Assembly: GCF_007860175.1 (NCBI RefSeq)
Contig: NZ_SJPX01000002.1
Location: 620,001 to 684,000 of the forward strand
DNA: 64,000 bases
Direction of reading: 5' to 3'
Source of the DNA: Rubripirellula reticaptiva
GTDB taxonomy: Bacteria > Planctomycetota > Planctomycetia > Pirellulales > Pirellulaceae
Under the pieces are notes generated by a model. It saw nothing but the letters and a program-made list of their open reading frames with translations, had not been told where the DNA came from and did no database searches. This document shows, in pieces, positions 8,376-19,022 of the stretch. The stretch's first letter is position 1. Every line of letters begins with the position of its first letter. The translations under genes were made by a program, and so were the position numbers.

Positions 8376-10246
8376 ACCCGAAAACTAACGCGATGCATTC
8401 TCCCCCCATGACGGAACACGACACCGCAAACGCAAACGCAAACGTCACGCTGCCTTCCAATGCGTCAGCAATAGAAGACAAACGAGACCTGAGGTATGCG
8501 TTGGCGACCATGGCTTTTGCAGCTTTGGTTGCCGCCGTTTTGCTTTACGGCGGATGGTGGCGTCAAGCCAGACTGCCGGCCAAGTACGAGGCTCTGCATG
8601 ACGCTGCGGAGGCAGACTACGAACAGCAACTTGCCATCCCTGCTGCTGATCGCGACCCTGATGTGTTTTTTACGCTAGGATCGCGCGTCGATGTTTTATC
8701 ACGACGTCTGTATCGGTATTCGATTGACCCGAGTCGCCAGTGGCAGCGTTCAGAGTTTCTGCGTGCCCACGCTCATCGACTTAGCCGGCTTGTTCAATCG
8801 CCGGATGACTGGTCCGATCCCGCACTTCTTGAAGACGCAGCGCAGCGCATTGGCGGATACTTGCGTGATTCGCAAGAGATGGCCGAGAAGGTGCTTCGAT
8901 CAAATTCGATCTACAGCAGCGACGCCAACCTACGCCGCATCGAAGACGCCTTAGCGAACTCGTCGTTGGATCAAACACAGATCAACGAGTATCGCGAGCT
9001 CCTCGACTCAGTCATCTTGCAGGCCGATGATCATCGACGTTCTGCAGACTCAGGCTCGAAAGATCAAGATTTCCAAAAACGGTCACGACTAACGCGCCGC
9101 CGCGCTGCGTTGCTATCAGGAATCCTACTTTTTGAATCGGCATGGGATGACGCACCTAATGATTCTCCCTTGATTGCCAACCAGCAATCCATCGATCGTG
9201 CAGTCCTCGAGCTAACGGAACTGCGATCGTCACTTACAGACGAGAACGACGTCGGGAATCGGTTGCTCGACACCATCGCGTTGGCACTTCGATCTCAACT
9301 AGATCCCACACAACCTCAAGATCCGCCGGAAGACGAAGTCTCGAACCACGACGACTTTTCCGATGCGTTGGCATCGCTTTACACCGAATCAATCATCAGT
9401 GATTCCAAATTGAACACATCAACTCATCTGGTAGATTGGTTGCCCGGCTTGGCAGCATGTTGCCTGCAAGAGAACTGGTCGCGGGCTAACGAGTTGATCC
9501 GTCGAGCGGGGCGACAAGACGCACTATCGTCGAGTGAAGTTTCATTCATCAGGCGATGGACTGCCAAGTTCATTTGCCGCTTGATGGTTTCGAAAGGGCG
9601 TGCGTCTTCGGAGGCATCCGAGGGAGCATCCATGTCGGACGGACTAAGCCTAGCGATCGCAATGGACGCAGGGGGCGACGAAACCTGTTCAATGCTTTAC
9701 ACGATTGCAAGACTGCGTTCGAAAACGGAAAGCCCCAATGTGGAGCCCTCGATCGCGTCAAGGTTTGCTTCAGCAACCGATTCCGCGATGGCAATTCCTA
9801 GCCAGCCGGCGAGCTTGGTGTCCGCGATGATCGCGGCCGGGATGGACGCCGACACGGAAAAACAGATCGAAATAGCCGAAACCGCCGAGATGCTACAATC
9901 GGATCTTCCGACCCGCGTCGCTTTCGTTGCACTTTGGCGATATAGCGTCGTGGCCCCCCCGGCCAATGTCTCGATCTCAAACGACCAAGCAATCTCAACC
10001 AGGGATGATCGTGAAGCCGCAATTTGGAGCCAGATCATTGAGGCACTGATCGATCCGGATGCTCAAGATTCCAGTGGACTCGCCTACTGCCAACTCGCCC
10101 AATCTGCTTGGCAGTTTCACAACAACAAAATTGACGAGTCGTTTAAAAATTTGATCCAGGCTCGCGATAAACTAGGACCGCATCCTATCGTTGGACAACT
10201 CGAACGAGCCCACGCTGATCGCAAAATGTCAAAGCTAAATCGCTAG
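8372..10246 (+). CDS. Membrane-anchored helical protein, exosortase partner
   Basis: 624 residues, no family recognised. A polar N-terminus of about 45 residues precedes one membrane span (LATMAFAALVAAVLLYGGWW), after which the protein is acidic and mostly alpha-helical, with TPR-like spacing but no clear consensus repeat. The predicted topology places the large part outside the cytoplasm. The GTG start overlaps the exosortase stop (GTGA); ATG at 8393 or 8408 would still keep the membrane span. The coupling to the exosortase, and an analogous TPR membrane protein behind the second exosortase-like gene, suggest a scaffold or accessory role in the exosortase/polysaccharide machinery (inference). 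Confidence 0.75.
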   Translation: MNPKTNAMHSPPMTEHDTANANANVTLPSNASAIEDKRDLRYALATMAFAALVAAVLLYGGWWRQARLPAKYEALHDAAEADYEQQLAIPAADRDPDVFFTLGSRVDVLSRRLYRYSIDPSRQWQRSEFLRAHAHRLSRLVQSPDDWSDPALLEDAAQRIGGYLRDSQEMAEKVLRSNSIYSSDANLRRIEDALANSSLDQTQINEYRELLDSVILQADDHRRSADSGSKDQDFQKRSRLTRRRAALLSGILLFESAWDDAPNDSPLIANQQSIDRAVLELTELRSSLTDENDVGNRLLDTIALALRSQLDPTQPQDPPEDEVSNHDDFSDALASLYTESIISDSKLNTSTHLVDWLPGLAACCLQENWSRANELIRRAGRQDALSSSEVSFIRRWTAKFICRLMVSKGRASSEASEGASMSDGLSLAIAMDAGGDETCSMLYTIARLRSKTESPNVEPSIASRFASATDSAMAIPSQPASLVSAMIAAGMDADTEKQIEIAETAEMLQSDLPTRVAFVALWRYSVVAPPANVSISNDQAISTRDDREAAIWSQIIEALIDPDAQDSSGLAYCQLAQSAWQFHNNKIDESFKNLIQARDKLGPHPIVGQLERAHADRKMSKLNR

Positions 10247-10425
10247 GCTGCCGAGGAAACCCAATTCGCTTTGATCACTTAGTAACGGTTATAGCGGAAA
10301 GCGACTTTGAAATCGCGCCGTCGAAGAGCCGGGGCAGAATTTCGAGCTTGTTTTTGAAGGCATGACGTTAGACTAAGAGCCTCTCTCATCAAGCCACACG
10401 AATTCCATCTAGCAGAATCATCCGG

Positions 10426-12945
10426 ATGAAAGCTCAACAGCTTACCGAACCTCGGTTTTCTGATCCGAACCAAGGATTAACCGCCTCGGCTCAAACTGAG
10501 AACCAAGCGGTCAACATTGCCGATGCAGTGTGGCGTTACCGCTGGGCGGTCGCCCTGCCGGTCATCGTTGGCGCAGTTTGCGGATTGCTGATTTACCTGC
10601 AGTTGCCGGAAACCTATCGCAGCACAACTCGTTTGATGATCGAGTCTGACAACAAAGCGATGCTAGAATCGATGAGTGGCGAGGTGATCGGTGGCGTACC
10701 AGGCTTGGATATCGTTGAATCTCAACTTTTCAGCGATCGTGTGCTTGCTGCGACGTTCGCGAATCCGCGTATGCGACCGTTTCAAAGCGAATTCGAAAGC
10801 CATCAGGCGATGTTCAACGACATCGCTTTAAATTCGCTTGAACTGGAACCGGAGGTTGACGATCTTCGAACAGCGCAGTCGGTGGTGGCATTGTTGCATT
10901 TCGAAAGTGACGTCGAAGAGCTTTGCCAACCAGTCGTGCAGTCGTTTAGCGAATCACTGCAAGATTACTACAACGAAAATTACAAAAGCAATCGCGGCGA
11001 CCTGATCAATCTGATCGCCAAGGGGATGGAACAGCTGCACCCGAAGATGCTTGATCTCGAATCTCGCTATCGCGAATTTCGACGCGATGCGCCATTGGCA
11101 TGGGACTCCCAAGGCATCGCAATCAATCCGCACCGTGAACGCCAATTGTTTTTGGTGGGTCGCCGCAGTGAAGTGACCGAGAAACTACGAGAGAAGGCGG
11201 TCGAAGTTGCCGCGATCGAGTCGATCATTCGGGAATCTAAATCGGACCCGCTGCTGGGTTTGAACATCATCGGCGAACTGCTGGGCAAGAGCTTCACGAT
11301 GCCCAACTCACAAGGCCGCCTGGAAGACCTGCAACAGGGTGACGCTGAACTGGCGAAGAACAATTTGGCGCAAGAGTTGGTACCGTTGATGATCGAACGC
11401 AACAAATTCGAATCGGAATACGGCCCCAGTCACCCTTCGGTCAAGGTACTCGACTCGCAGCTCGAAACGATGCGTAGCGAGTTGCAACGATTGGTCGAAG
11501 AGAAAACCACTCGCGTGATGACGTTGATGAGTGAGTCGCTGGCGGATCCACGCGAGCGAGCCATTGAAGCAGTCAACGCCGTCGTCTTGGCATCGAAAGC
11601 ACAAGTGGCACTGCTGACATCTCAGGTCAAAGAACTTGACTCGCAAATCGAAGACGAGCGAACCGAAGCCGCGAAATTGGCTCAGTTCGAACAAGAAAAC
11701 CAAGCTCAACTTCGCGAAATCGAGCGTACTCGCGAATTACTGAATCAGCTCGAAGAACAAATGGCTCGAGTCAATCTGGTTGAAGACGAACGCGGTACGC
11801 GAGTCGTCGAGCTAACGGCACCATCGCTGGCATACAAGGTCGGTCCGAGTTTGATCAAAACCGTCGGTGCTGGCAGCATCCTTGGCATTCTGTTGGGATG
11901 CGGTCTTGCGATCCTGTTGGAAAAGAACGCCAACACATTCCGCGACCCAGACGAAATCGCCGACATTTTGGGGGTTCCTGTCCTGACCCACATTCCATTC
12001 TTCAAAGGCAAGGTGAAGAAGAGTGTGAAGGGCGATATAAATCCGTACGAGAAATTCGACCAATCTCTGGCGGTCGTCCATATGCCGGCGTCGATTCCGG
12101 CGGAAGCGATCCGGAGCTGCCGAACGTCAGTCTTCTTTGAATTGACAGGCAGCGGATCATGGGGTTCGGCTGAAAAGTCACCGGGCGGCCGAGTCATTCA
12201 AGTGACCAGTCCGCTGCCGGGTGATGGCAAGAGTACGATCGCCGGCAACCTGGCTTGCTCGATCGCGCAAAGTGGTAAGCGAACGCTTGTGATCGACTGT
12301 GACCTTCGGCGTCCACAATTGACGGACAACTTCGACATGGCGGACCAGAAAGGTTTGACCGATGTCCTGAACTGCGAGTGCGATGCACTTGACGCTTGTC
12401 ATGTGACGCCGCTTCGCAACTTGTTCGTGATGCCAAGCGGTGCGATCCCAGCAAACCCAGCAGAAGCTTTGACGTTGCCAGAGATGAGCAACATGATGGA
12501 AATGCTTCGCGAGAAGTATGACTACATCTTGCTGGACACTCCACCATTGCTGGTGGTCACTGACCCAAGCATCACGGCTAGCATGGTGGACGGAGTCGTG
12601 GTTGCCTTGCGGATTCGGCGCAAGAGTCGGCACAACGCTCGCGAATCAATCAACATCCTACGTTCGGTGAGTGCACGGATTTTGGGCATTGTGATCAACA
12701 ACTCTGACGAAGCCGGCGCGAGCGACGGATACCGTGGATACGGATATTACCGATACGGTCGACACACCAGTCGCTATTATCGAGCCGGTAAATCCGGAAA
12801 GTCGCACAAGCCTTCGCAGCCCTTGATCATCTCCGGCAGGGGATCGAAGCCGCAAGCCAAAGCAACGTCAGCGAAGGCCACATCTGCCCAAGCGGCAACT
12901 CCGTCAACGTTGGGGGAATCAACGCTGAAGGATCTTACTGATTAG
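10426..12945 (+). CDS. Wzc-like polysaccharide tyrosine autokinase (Wzz + BY-kinase)
   Basis: 839 residues. Domain order: short cytoplasmic N-terminus, first membrane span (about 40-62), Wzz domain, long periplasmic coiled coil (about 200-450), second membrane span (about 470-492), then the bacterial tyrosine kinase domain. Walker A is SPLPGDGKSTIAGN with Lys602, Walker A' is VIDCDLRRPQL and Walker B is YDYILLDTPP. The tail holds a cluster of seven tyrosines (GYRGYGYYRYG and TSRYY) for autophosphorylation, followed by an unusual Ala/Lys/Thr/Ser-rich extension. Such proteins control chain length and export of capsule or exopolysaccharide. A 179-base gap separates it from the upstream gene, so it probably has its own promoter. 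Confidence 0.93.
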   Translation: MKAQQLTEPRFSDPNQGLTASAQTENQAVNIADAVWRYRWAVALPVIVGAVCGLLIYLQLPETYRSTTRLMIESDNKAMLESMSGEVIGGVPGLDIVESQLFSDRVLAATFANPRMRPFQSEFESHQAMFNDIALNSLELEPEVDDLRTAQSVVALLHFESDVEELCQPVVQSFSESLQDYYNENYKSNRGDLINLIAKGMEQLHPKMLDLESRYREFRRDAPLAWDSQGIAINPHRERQLFLVGRRSEVTEKLREKAVEVAAIESIIRESKSDPLLGLNIIGELLGKSFTMPNSQGRLEDLQQGDAELAKNNLAQELVPLMIERNKFESEYGPSHPSVKVLDSQLETMRSELQRLVEEKTTRVMTLMSESLADPRERAIEAVNAVVLASKAQVALLTSQVKELDSQIEDERTEAAKLAQFEQENQAQLREIERTRELLNQLEEQMARVNLVEDERGTRVVELTAPSLAYKVGPSLIKTVGAGSILGILLGCGLAILLEKNANTFRDPDEIADILGVPVLTHIPFFKGKVKKSVKGDINPYEKFDQSLAVVHMPASIPAEAIRSCRTSVFFELTGSGSWGSAEKSPGGRVIQVTSPLPGDGKSTIAGNLACSIAQSGKRTLVIDCDLRRPQLTDNFDMADQKGLTDVLNCECDALDACHVTPLRNLFVMPSGAIPANPAEALTLPEMSNMMEMLREKYDYILLDTPPLLVVTDPSITASMVDGVVVALRIRRKSRHNARESINILRSVSARILGIVINNSDEAGASDGYRGYGYYRYGRHTSRYYRAGKSGKSHKPSQPLIISGRGSKPQAKATSAKATSAQAATPSTLGESTLKDLTD

Positions 12946-13072
12946 AAAGCCAAGATTCCTAATGACATCAGCTTCTACAAGCGATCAAACCAGTAAGCCC
13001 ACACTCTGTGTCACTAGTTTGGATCTTGGCCTGTTCCGGCGGTTCCTCTAGCAACGATTTGCAAGACTTCGC

Positions 13073-13093
13073 CGCTGAGCTGTCGACTCAGCG
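13073..13093 (+). terminator. Hairpin downstream of Wzc-like gene
   Basis: A perfect 7-base inverted repeat (CGCTGAG / CTCAGCG) with a 7-base loop lies between the kinase gene and the second exosortase-like gene. It lacks a T-run, so an intrinsic terminator is possible but not established; it could also be an RNA stabiliser or chance. Confidence 0.25.
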
Positions 13094-13171
13094 AACCACC
13101 GCCTCGCCCCCGGCGATCAGCCCTTCGTTACCATCCCTCAGTTATGATGGATCTTTTGTACGGGCCAAATA

Positions 13172-15010
13172 GTGGCTTACTTCGGCTCAACACCTCCAAC
13201 TTTGCTCGAACGAATGAACTCGGATGAATCGCTGGCGAGAATTTCTCGACAACTTGATGAGCTGAACAACCCCGGCGACAAGGACAGCTGGCTTACAAAC
13301 TCATCAGGCATCCGGCTTTGGATCGTTTGTTTGATTCCAACGTTGCCACTGTTGCTGGTCTACCTCTGGGCCTCAGTTCGCACGGCGCCGCTCGCCTACA
13401 TACCGCTGGCATTTTTGTTGGTTGGACTACTGTATCGGTCGAGAGCCGACAGCCCCGTTGGTCGACCCAAGAAGAAAGCAGACTGGCTTCCGATCGGAAT
13501 CGGCTTACTGGCGGTTTTGATGGCCGTGCTGCTTTCTTATCCATGGTTTTCGGCCTTTGGTTTCGTCTGCATTGCAGGATCGTTTCTTCGCAGTGTGCGT
13601 GGAAGATTGCGTCGAAGTCTGGCATATTTAACCGCACCGCTGATTTCGATTCTGGTGCCACCGTTCCAAATCGACGACCTAATCGTGAACTGGGCACACC
13701 GTAAAACGACATGGATTGCGAGTATCTTTTTGGATTTCCTAGAAATCCCTCACGCAATCGACGGCAGTGTGATCCAGCTTTTCGAACTTGAAGTCCTTGC
13801 CAGCGAAGTCAATGGCGGATTCCTGTCGATCTTCTGCCTCTTTTTCATCGCGTGCAGTTTGATGGCTTGGAAACGCGTCAGTCTATGGCTGTTACCGGCC
13901 TACGCGATTGCGGCACTGGCTACCACCATTTTGGTCAATGCATCGCGAGTCACCTTTCACATATTCGCAATTGAATCACTCGAAATCGACGAAGCGGTTA
14001 GCTGGTTGCCGATCGCGGCCGCGGCCACCGCTGGAATCGCAGCGATTGCAATTCTCTACTCGTTTCACCACCTAATCACAGCGTTTTTTCACTTCGTTGA
14101 ACCCAACCAAGACGCAAACGTGAACCCGATCGTTCAAGGCTTCAATAAGCTTTCGTACATGAACGAGAACCGAGCATTCGAAGAAATGTCACAATATCGA
14201 TCACGTGAAGGCCGTGATGAGGCTGTCCCGATTGCCAGCACAGCGTGGATGGGCCTGGTTGGAATTGGCGCACTGCTTGCACTGCTTTCGGTCGTCCAAG
14301 TGTTTCGATCGCCAATCGTATCGGACGACAAACTAGTAGCAACCAAGGTACTCCTTGCACCGGACGAAAATTTCTTTAACGCAGTCAAGATTCAGGCCGC
14401 AAAGATCGAATCGCATTCGCTCACGATGACGGAACAAAACAATGGTCCTGAACTGCGAAGCGATTCGTGGGAAGGCACATTCGGCGATGCACAACTAAAG
14501 ATTCAAATCACTCAGCCATTGGTTGGGTGGTGGGAGCTGTCCAATGGATATCGTCAACTGGGCTGGGAAGTGCTTGACCGAGATACCGTTGCTGCAACCG
14601 AAGATGGAATTGAATCCGATAAAGACGCACTTTCAAAGCCGTTCATTTACGCGCGCCTTCGCCAGCAAGAGCCTGAACTACTGCAAAGCTACCTGTTCTT
14701 TTCATCGGTCGATGAGCATGGCAAGATCGGTGAAGCGCCGACCGGATTCGAATCATTGCTGAAGCGACTCAAACGCAGAATGGGCTTTGGCAATCGCGAG
14801 ACGGCGGTTGCGATGATTCAGATGTGGGTAATATCGAAAGACCGCCTATCATCGTCTGACCTGCTGGAACTGCGACTTGCGTTCGTCAAGTATCGCAGCA
14901 CCCTTTCCGACGCTTTGAAATCAAGCAAAAATCAGGTCGGAATTCCCGACAAGATCGACATCGAAATCGACAGCATCGAGACCACGTTTCCCAACGAGAT
15001 AACGCCATGA
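13172..15010 (+). CDS. Pseudo-exosortase: exosortase/EpsI-like protein lacking Cys and His
   Basis: 612 residues, clearly homologous to the exosortase at 6675-8375. The membrane core aligns without gaps over about 80 residues, but the catalytic Cys204 is replaced by Asn214 (ASEVNGGFLSIF), His270 by Pro280 (VSWLPIAAAA), while Arg is kept (Arg259 in VNASRVTFH). The soluble C-terminal EpsI-like part is also retained (TQPLVGWWELSNGYR aligns with SQPYMGWHELTICYK). Catalysis as a cysteine protease or transpeptidase should therefore be lost. A role as scaffold, substrate receptor or regulator of the active exosortase is an inference. GTG start; the gene ends in an ATGA overlap with the TPR gene behind it. 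The reading frame is intact, arguing against a decaying pseudogene. Confidence 0.82.
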   Translation: MAYFGSTPPTLLERMNSDESLARISRQLDELNNPGDKDSWLTNSSGIRLWIVCLIPTLPLLLVYLWASVRTAPLAYIPLAFLLVGLLYRSRADSPVGRPKKKADWLPIGIGLLAVLMAVLLSYPWFSAFGFVCIAGSFLRSVRGRLRRSLAYLTAPLISILVPPFQIDDLIVNWAHRKTTWIASIFLDFLEIPHAIDGSVIQLFELEVLASEVNGGFLSIFCLFFIACSLMAWKRVSLWLLPAYAIAALATTILVNASRVTFHIFAIESLEIDEAVSWLPIAAAATAGIAAIAILYSFHHLITAFFHFVEPNQDANVNPIVQGFNKLSYMNENRAFEEMSQYRSREGRDEAVPIASTAWMGLVGIGALLALLSVVQVFRSPIVSDDKLVATKVLLAPDENFFNAVKIQAAKIESHSLTMTEQNNGPELRSDSWEGTFGDAQLKIQITQPLVGWWELSNGYRQLGWEVLDRDTVAATEDGIESDKDALSKPFIYARLRQQEPELLQSYLFFSSVDEHGKIGEAPTGFESLLKRLKRRMGFGNRETAVAMIQMWVISKDRLSSSDLLELRLAFVKYRSTLSDALKSSKNQVGIPDKIDIEIDSIETTFPNEITP

Positions 15011-16626
15011 CCGAATATTTGAATCCAGTGAAGTGGATGCGGTGGGCAAGCCAATTCACATCGAACTGGTTTCTATCGTTGCCGGTACGCGATCTTCCCA
15101 AGGCTGCTTTGGCGGTTGCCGTTCTTGGCCTATTGGCCATCTGCGCCATCGCCGCCAATTCGGAAAGTTCGGATTGGCGAGGCCGATTGCTGGACCGACA
15201 ATTGATCTCGGCGTTTGAACGCGACGACTTTGGGACCGCCGAATTGGTCCTAAACCGAAAGATTCGCAAGACACCCGACGACCCACAATTGCTATTTCGA
15301 CTGGGGCTCGCCAAATACGCTCAAGACGAAAAAGAAACCGCGATCGACCTAATGCGATTGCTGGTGAAGAGCAAACGCCACGACCCAGCGGCGCGATGGC
15401 TGCTATTCAACAAGTTCTTGAACAAAGATTGGTCGACGTTTTCCGACGATGACAAGACCGAGTTTGGGCAATTGTTGGCGATGGTCCACAAAGAGGCCCC
15501 GAACGAAATCGCGATCAAACAGGTCTATGCTGAATACCTGATTGCATCAAAGGATTACTCAAAAGCAATTCCATTGCTGGACGATCTGTCACGGACACAG
15601 CCCATGCGGGGACTGCAAGCAGCTGTATTGGCAAGAGAACAGGGGAACGACGCACTTGCGGACCGACTAGCACGCCGAACGCTTGAATCCGTTGAAAGGT
15701 TGTTTGAGGAAGAGCCCAACAATGTCGGCTTGGTGGTAGCGGTTTCGCAGAACCAGATGTTCTTGAATCGCTATGCCGAGGCTGTCCGTACGCTCGAGGC
15801 AGGCATCAGTCGCGCAACCAAGGAGGAAGACAAACGCATCCTTTCGGCGAAGATGGGTGACTGTATCGTGATGTGGGTCGGCGAAATCGAAAAAGCGTCA
15901 ACGACCACTGAAAAAGAACGACTTCGTGTACTGAAAATGTTGCAGGTTGCTCTCGTGTTTGCACCTCAAAACCCACGTGTTTTAACACTGGTTGCCGACA
16001 AAGTTTTAGCCACTCTTAACGACGACGACGAACAAATCGCGGCCGTTCGGAACGCATTGGTTAGCGGCAGCTCGCCTGGAATCGCTCACTTTATCCGCGG
16101 AACAGCGGCTTTGATGGAAGGTGAGGTCGATCGAGCTCAAACGTCGCTCTCGCTGGCCGCCAAGGAGTTGCCACAAAGCGGAGCGATCCTGAACAACCTG
16201 GCCGTCGCTCTTTCAATGCAGAGCGAAGATAACTTGGAGCGAGCCCTGAAGATATCGGATCAAGCGATCCTGCAGACCATCAACGCGACCCCGCACTTCT
16301 ACGAGACACGTGGTCAGATCCTATTCCGATTGAAACGCTTCAAAGAAGCAATTCCGGATCTCGAGCGTGCCGTTTCGGTTCCAAGCTTGGCCAAGAACGC
16401 TCACCTTTCATTAGCCGAATGCTACGAGCAGATTGGCGATGACGAAATCGCAGAAATGCATCTCGAAGCATCCAAGAAAGAGATCTCAGATCCTGCCGAA
16501 GAGGTTTCGGAAGCTAACGAGTCCACAGACGGCGAAGCAGAAACAAGTGATGCGGAAGCGGAAACAGCAGAAGCTGAGCTAGAAACAACGGAAACCGAAA
16601 CCGCTGACGCTGATTCGGCTCAGTGA
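15007..16626 (+). CDS. Membrane-anchored TPR protein, partner of pseudo-exosortase
   Basis: 539 residues. One membrane span near residues 30-48 (AALAVAVLGLLAICAIAA) is followed by tetratricopeptide-like repeats: DPQLLFRLGLAKYAQDEKE, GAILNNLAVALSMQ, NATPHFYETRGQILFRLKR, KNAHLSLAECYEQIGDDE. The last 45 residues are an acidic Glu/Ala/Thr tail (ETSDAEAETAEAELETTE). ATG overlaps the upstream stop (ATGA). It occupies the same place relative to the pseudo-exosortase as the 8372-10246 protein does to the active one. It probably assembles a multiprotein complex at the outer face of the inner membrane; partner identity is unknown. A strong terminator follows 65 bases downstream. Confidence 0.85.
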   Translation: MTEYLNPVKWMRWASQFTSNWFLSLPVRDLPKAALAVAVLGLLAICAIAANSESSDWRGRLLDRQLISAFERDDFGTAELVLNRKIRKTPDDPQLLFRLGLAKYAQDEKETAIDLMRLLVKSKRHDPAARWLLFNKFLNKDWSTFSDDDKTEFGQLLAMVHKEAPNEIAIKQVYAEYLIASKDYSKAIPLLDDLSRTQPMRGLQAAVLAREQGNDALADRLARRTLESVERLFEEEPNNVGLVVAVSQNQMFLNRYAEAVRTLEAGISRATKEEDKRILSAKMGDCIVMWVGEIEKASTTTEKERLRVLKMLQVALVFAPQNPRVLTLVADKVLATLNDDDEQIAAVRNALVSGSSPGIAHFIRGTAALMEGEVDRAQTSLSLAAKELPQSGAILNNLAVALSMQSEDNLERALKISDQAILQTINATPHFYETRGQILFRLKRFKEAIPDLERAVSVPSLAKNAHLSLAECYEQIGDDEIAEMHLEASKKEISDPAEEVSEANESTDGEAETSDAEAETAEAELETTETETADADSAQ

Positions 16627-16690
16627 GTTTTACTCGGTCAGGGTAGTCGACAGACCGGCGACCAGCTTTCGCCTGCATAACTGCACAAAA

Positions 16691-16719
16691 AAAACGGCCG
16701 ACTTTTGTCGGCCGTTTTT
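16691..16719. terminator. Bidirectional intrinsic terminator
   Basis: A perfect 9-base stem (ACGGCCGAC / GTCGGCCGT) with a TTTT loop is flanked by an A-run on the left and a T-run on the right, so it can terminate transcripts from both sides. It lies between the converging TPR gene and groEL and is the clearest intrinsic terminator in the window. Confidence 0.9.
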
Positions 16720-16744
16720 CGTTCATTACTAGCAAAGTCTTTGC

Positions 16745-18376
<1,632 letters not shown>

Positions 18377-18427
18377 CTAAATAGTTTGATGGAGAAATGT
18401 GATGACGCGATCGCTAAAACCAGCGAC

Positions 18428-18745
18428 TTACTCGACAACCGCCAAGACGTCGTCTTCACGCATCAGCAGGTATTCGACGTCGTCGATTTCGACTGTTTCG
18501 CCGGCATAGCTGCTGAACAGGACCTTGTCGCCATTCTTCAACTGGCTTTCCGCACGGGTGCCGTCATCCAGCAATTTGCCGCTACCGATTGCGACGACAG
18601 TGCCGCGGGCTGGCTTTTCGCGAGCCGAATCGGGCAGCACGATACCGCCAGCGGTGGTTTCTTCGCTCTCAACACGTTGAATGACGATTCGCTCGCCCAT
18701 CGGTTGTAGACGGATATTCGACTTGTTTTTCGTGGCTGTTGCCAT
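18428..18745 (-). CDS. groES: Co-chaperonin GroES (10 kDa)
   Basis: 105 residues from ATG 18745 (MATATKNKSNIRLQPMGER). It has the Cpn10 landmarks GGIVLPDSA (the mobile loop region), GTVVAIGSG, GDKVLFSSYAGETVEIDDVE and the closing YLLMREDDVLAVVE. It caps the GroEL ring. The frame stays open to ATG 18799, which would add 18 residues unlike GroES. Cpn10 proteins are usually 95-100 residues, which favours the shorter form. No CIRCE element could be found upstream, so HrcA control is not supported. Confidence 0.96.
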   Translation of the reverse strand: MATATKNKSNIRLQPMGERIVIQRVESEETTAGGIVLPDSAREKPARGTVVAIGSGKLLDDGTRAESQLKNGDKVLFSSYAGETVEIDDVEYLLMREDDVLAVVE

Positions 18746-18858
18746 CTCCGTGGTACCTTTTCTTGGATGATGCTGAAGGGATGTGAGTGTTTTGTTCATG
18801 CGAGGATGCGCACCTTTGGCAGCAGCATCCGCGTGGAGTCGCTAAAGAGCAATCGGTG

Positions 18859-18940
18859 TGCCAGACGCAATCTTTCAGCTGCAAGTTCTTTCTATTAAAC
18901 AGCTTACGGCAAAGACGCCTAGTTCGATGGACGTCTGGCA
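18859..18940. repeat. Spaced inverted repeat upstream of groESL
   Basis: TGCCAGACG at 18859-18867 and its exact complement CGTCTGGCA at 18932-18940 flank 64 bases in the groES 5' region, 114-195 bases before the start codon. It could be a long RNA hairpin or two half-sites for a regulator. It is not the CIRCE sequence. The match is modest and may be chance. Confidence 0.35.
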
Positions 18941-19022
18941 GACCAATTTGGCAGGATCTGATTTCGAACGGCAAATTGGGGCCGCTGATGGCGGAGGCGC
19001 AAACTGCCCCACTACTTACCCG

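Noticed and set aside
12962-13051. 29-codon open frame after the Wzc-like gene
   Set aside because: Too short, no ribosome-binding site, no features; probably intergenic.
18746-19022. CIRCE operator upstream of groES
   Set aside because: No TTAGCACTC-N9-GAGTGCTAA or close variant could be found.
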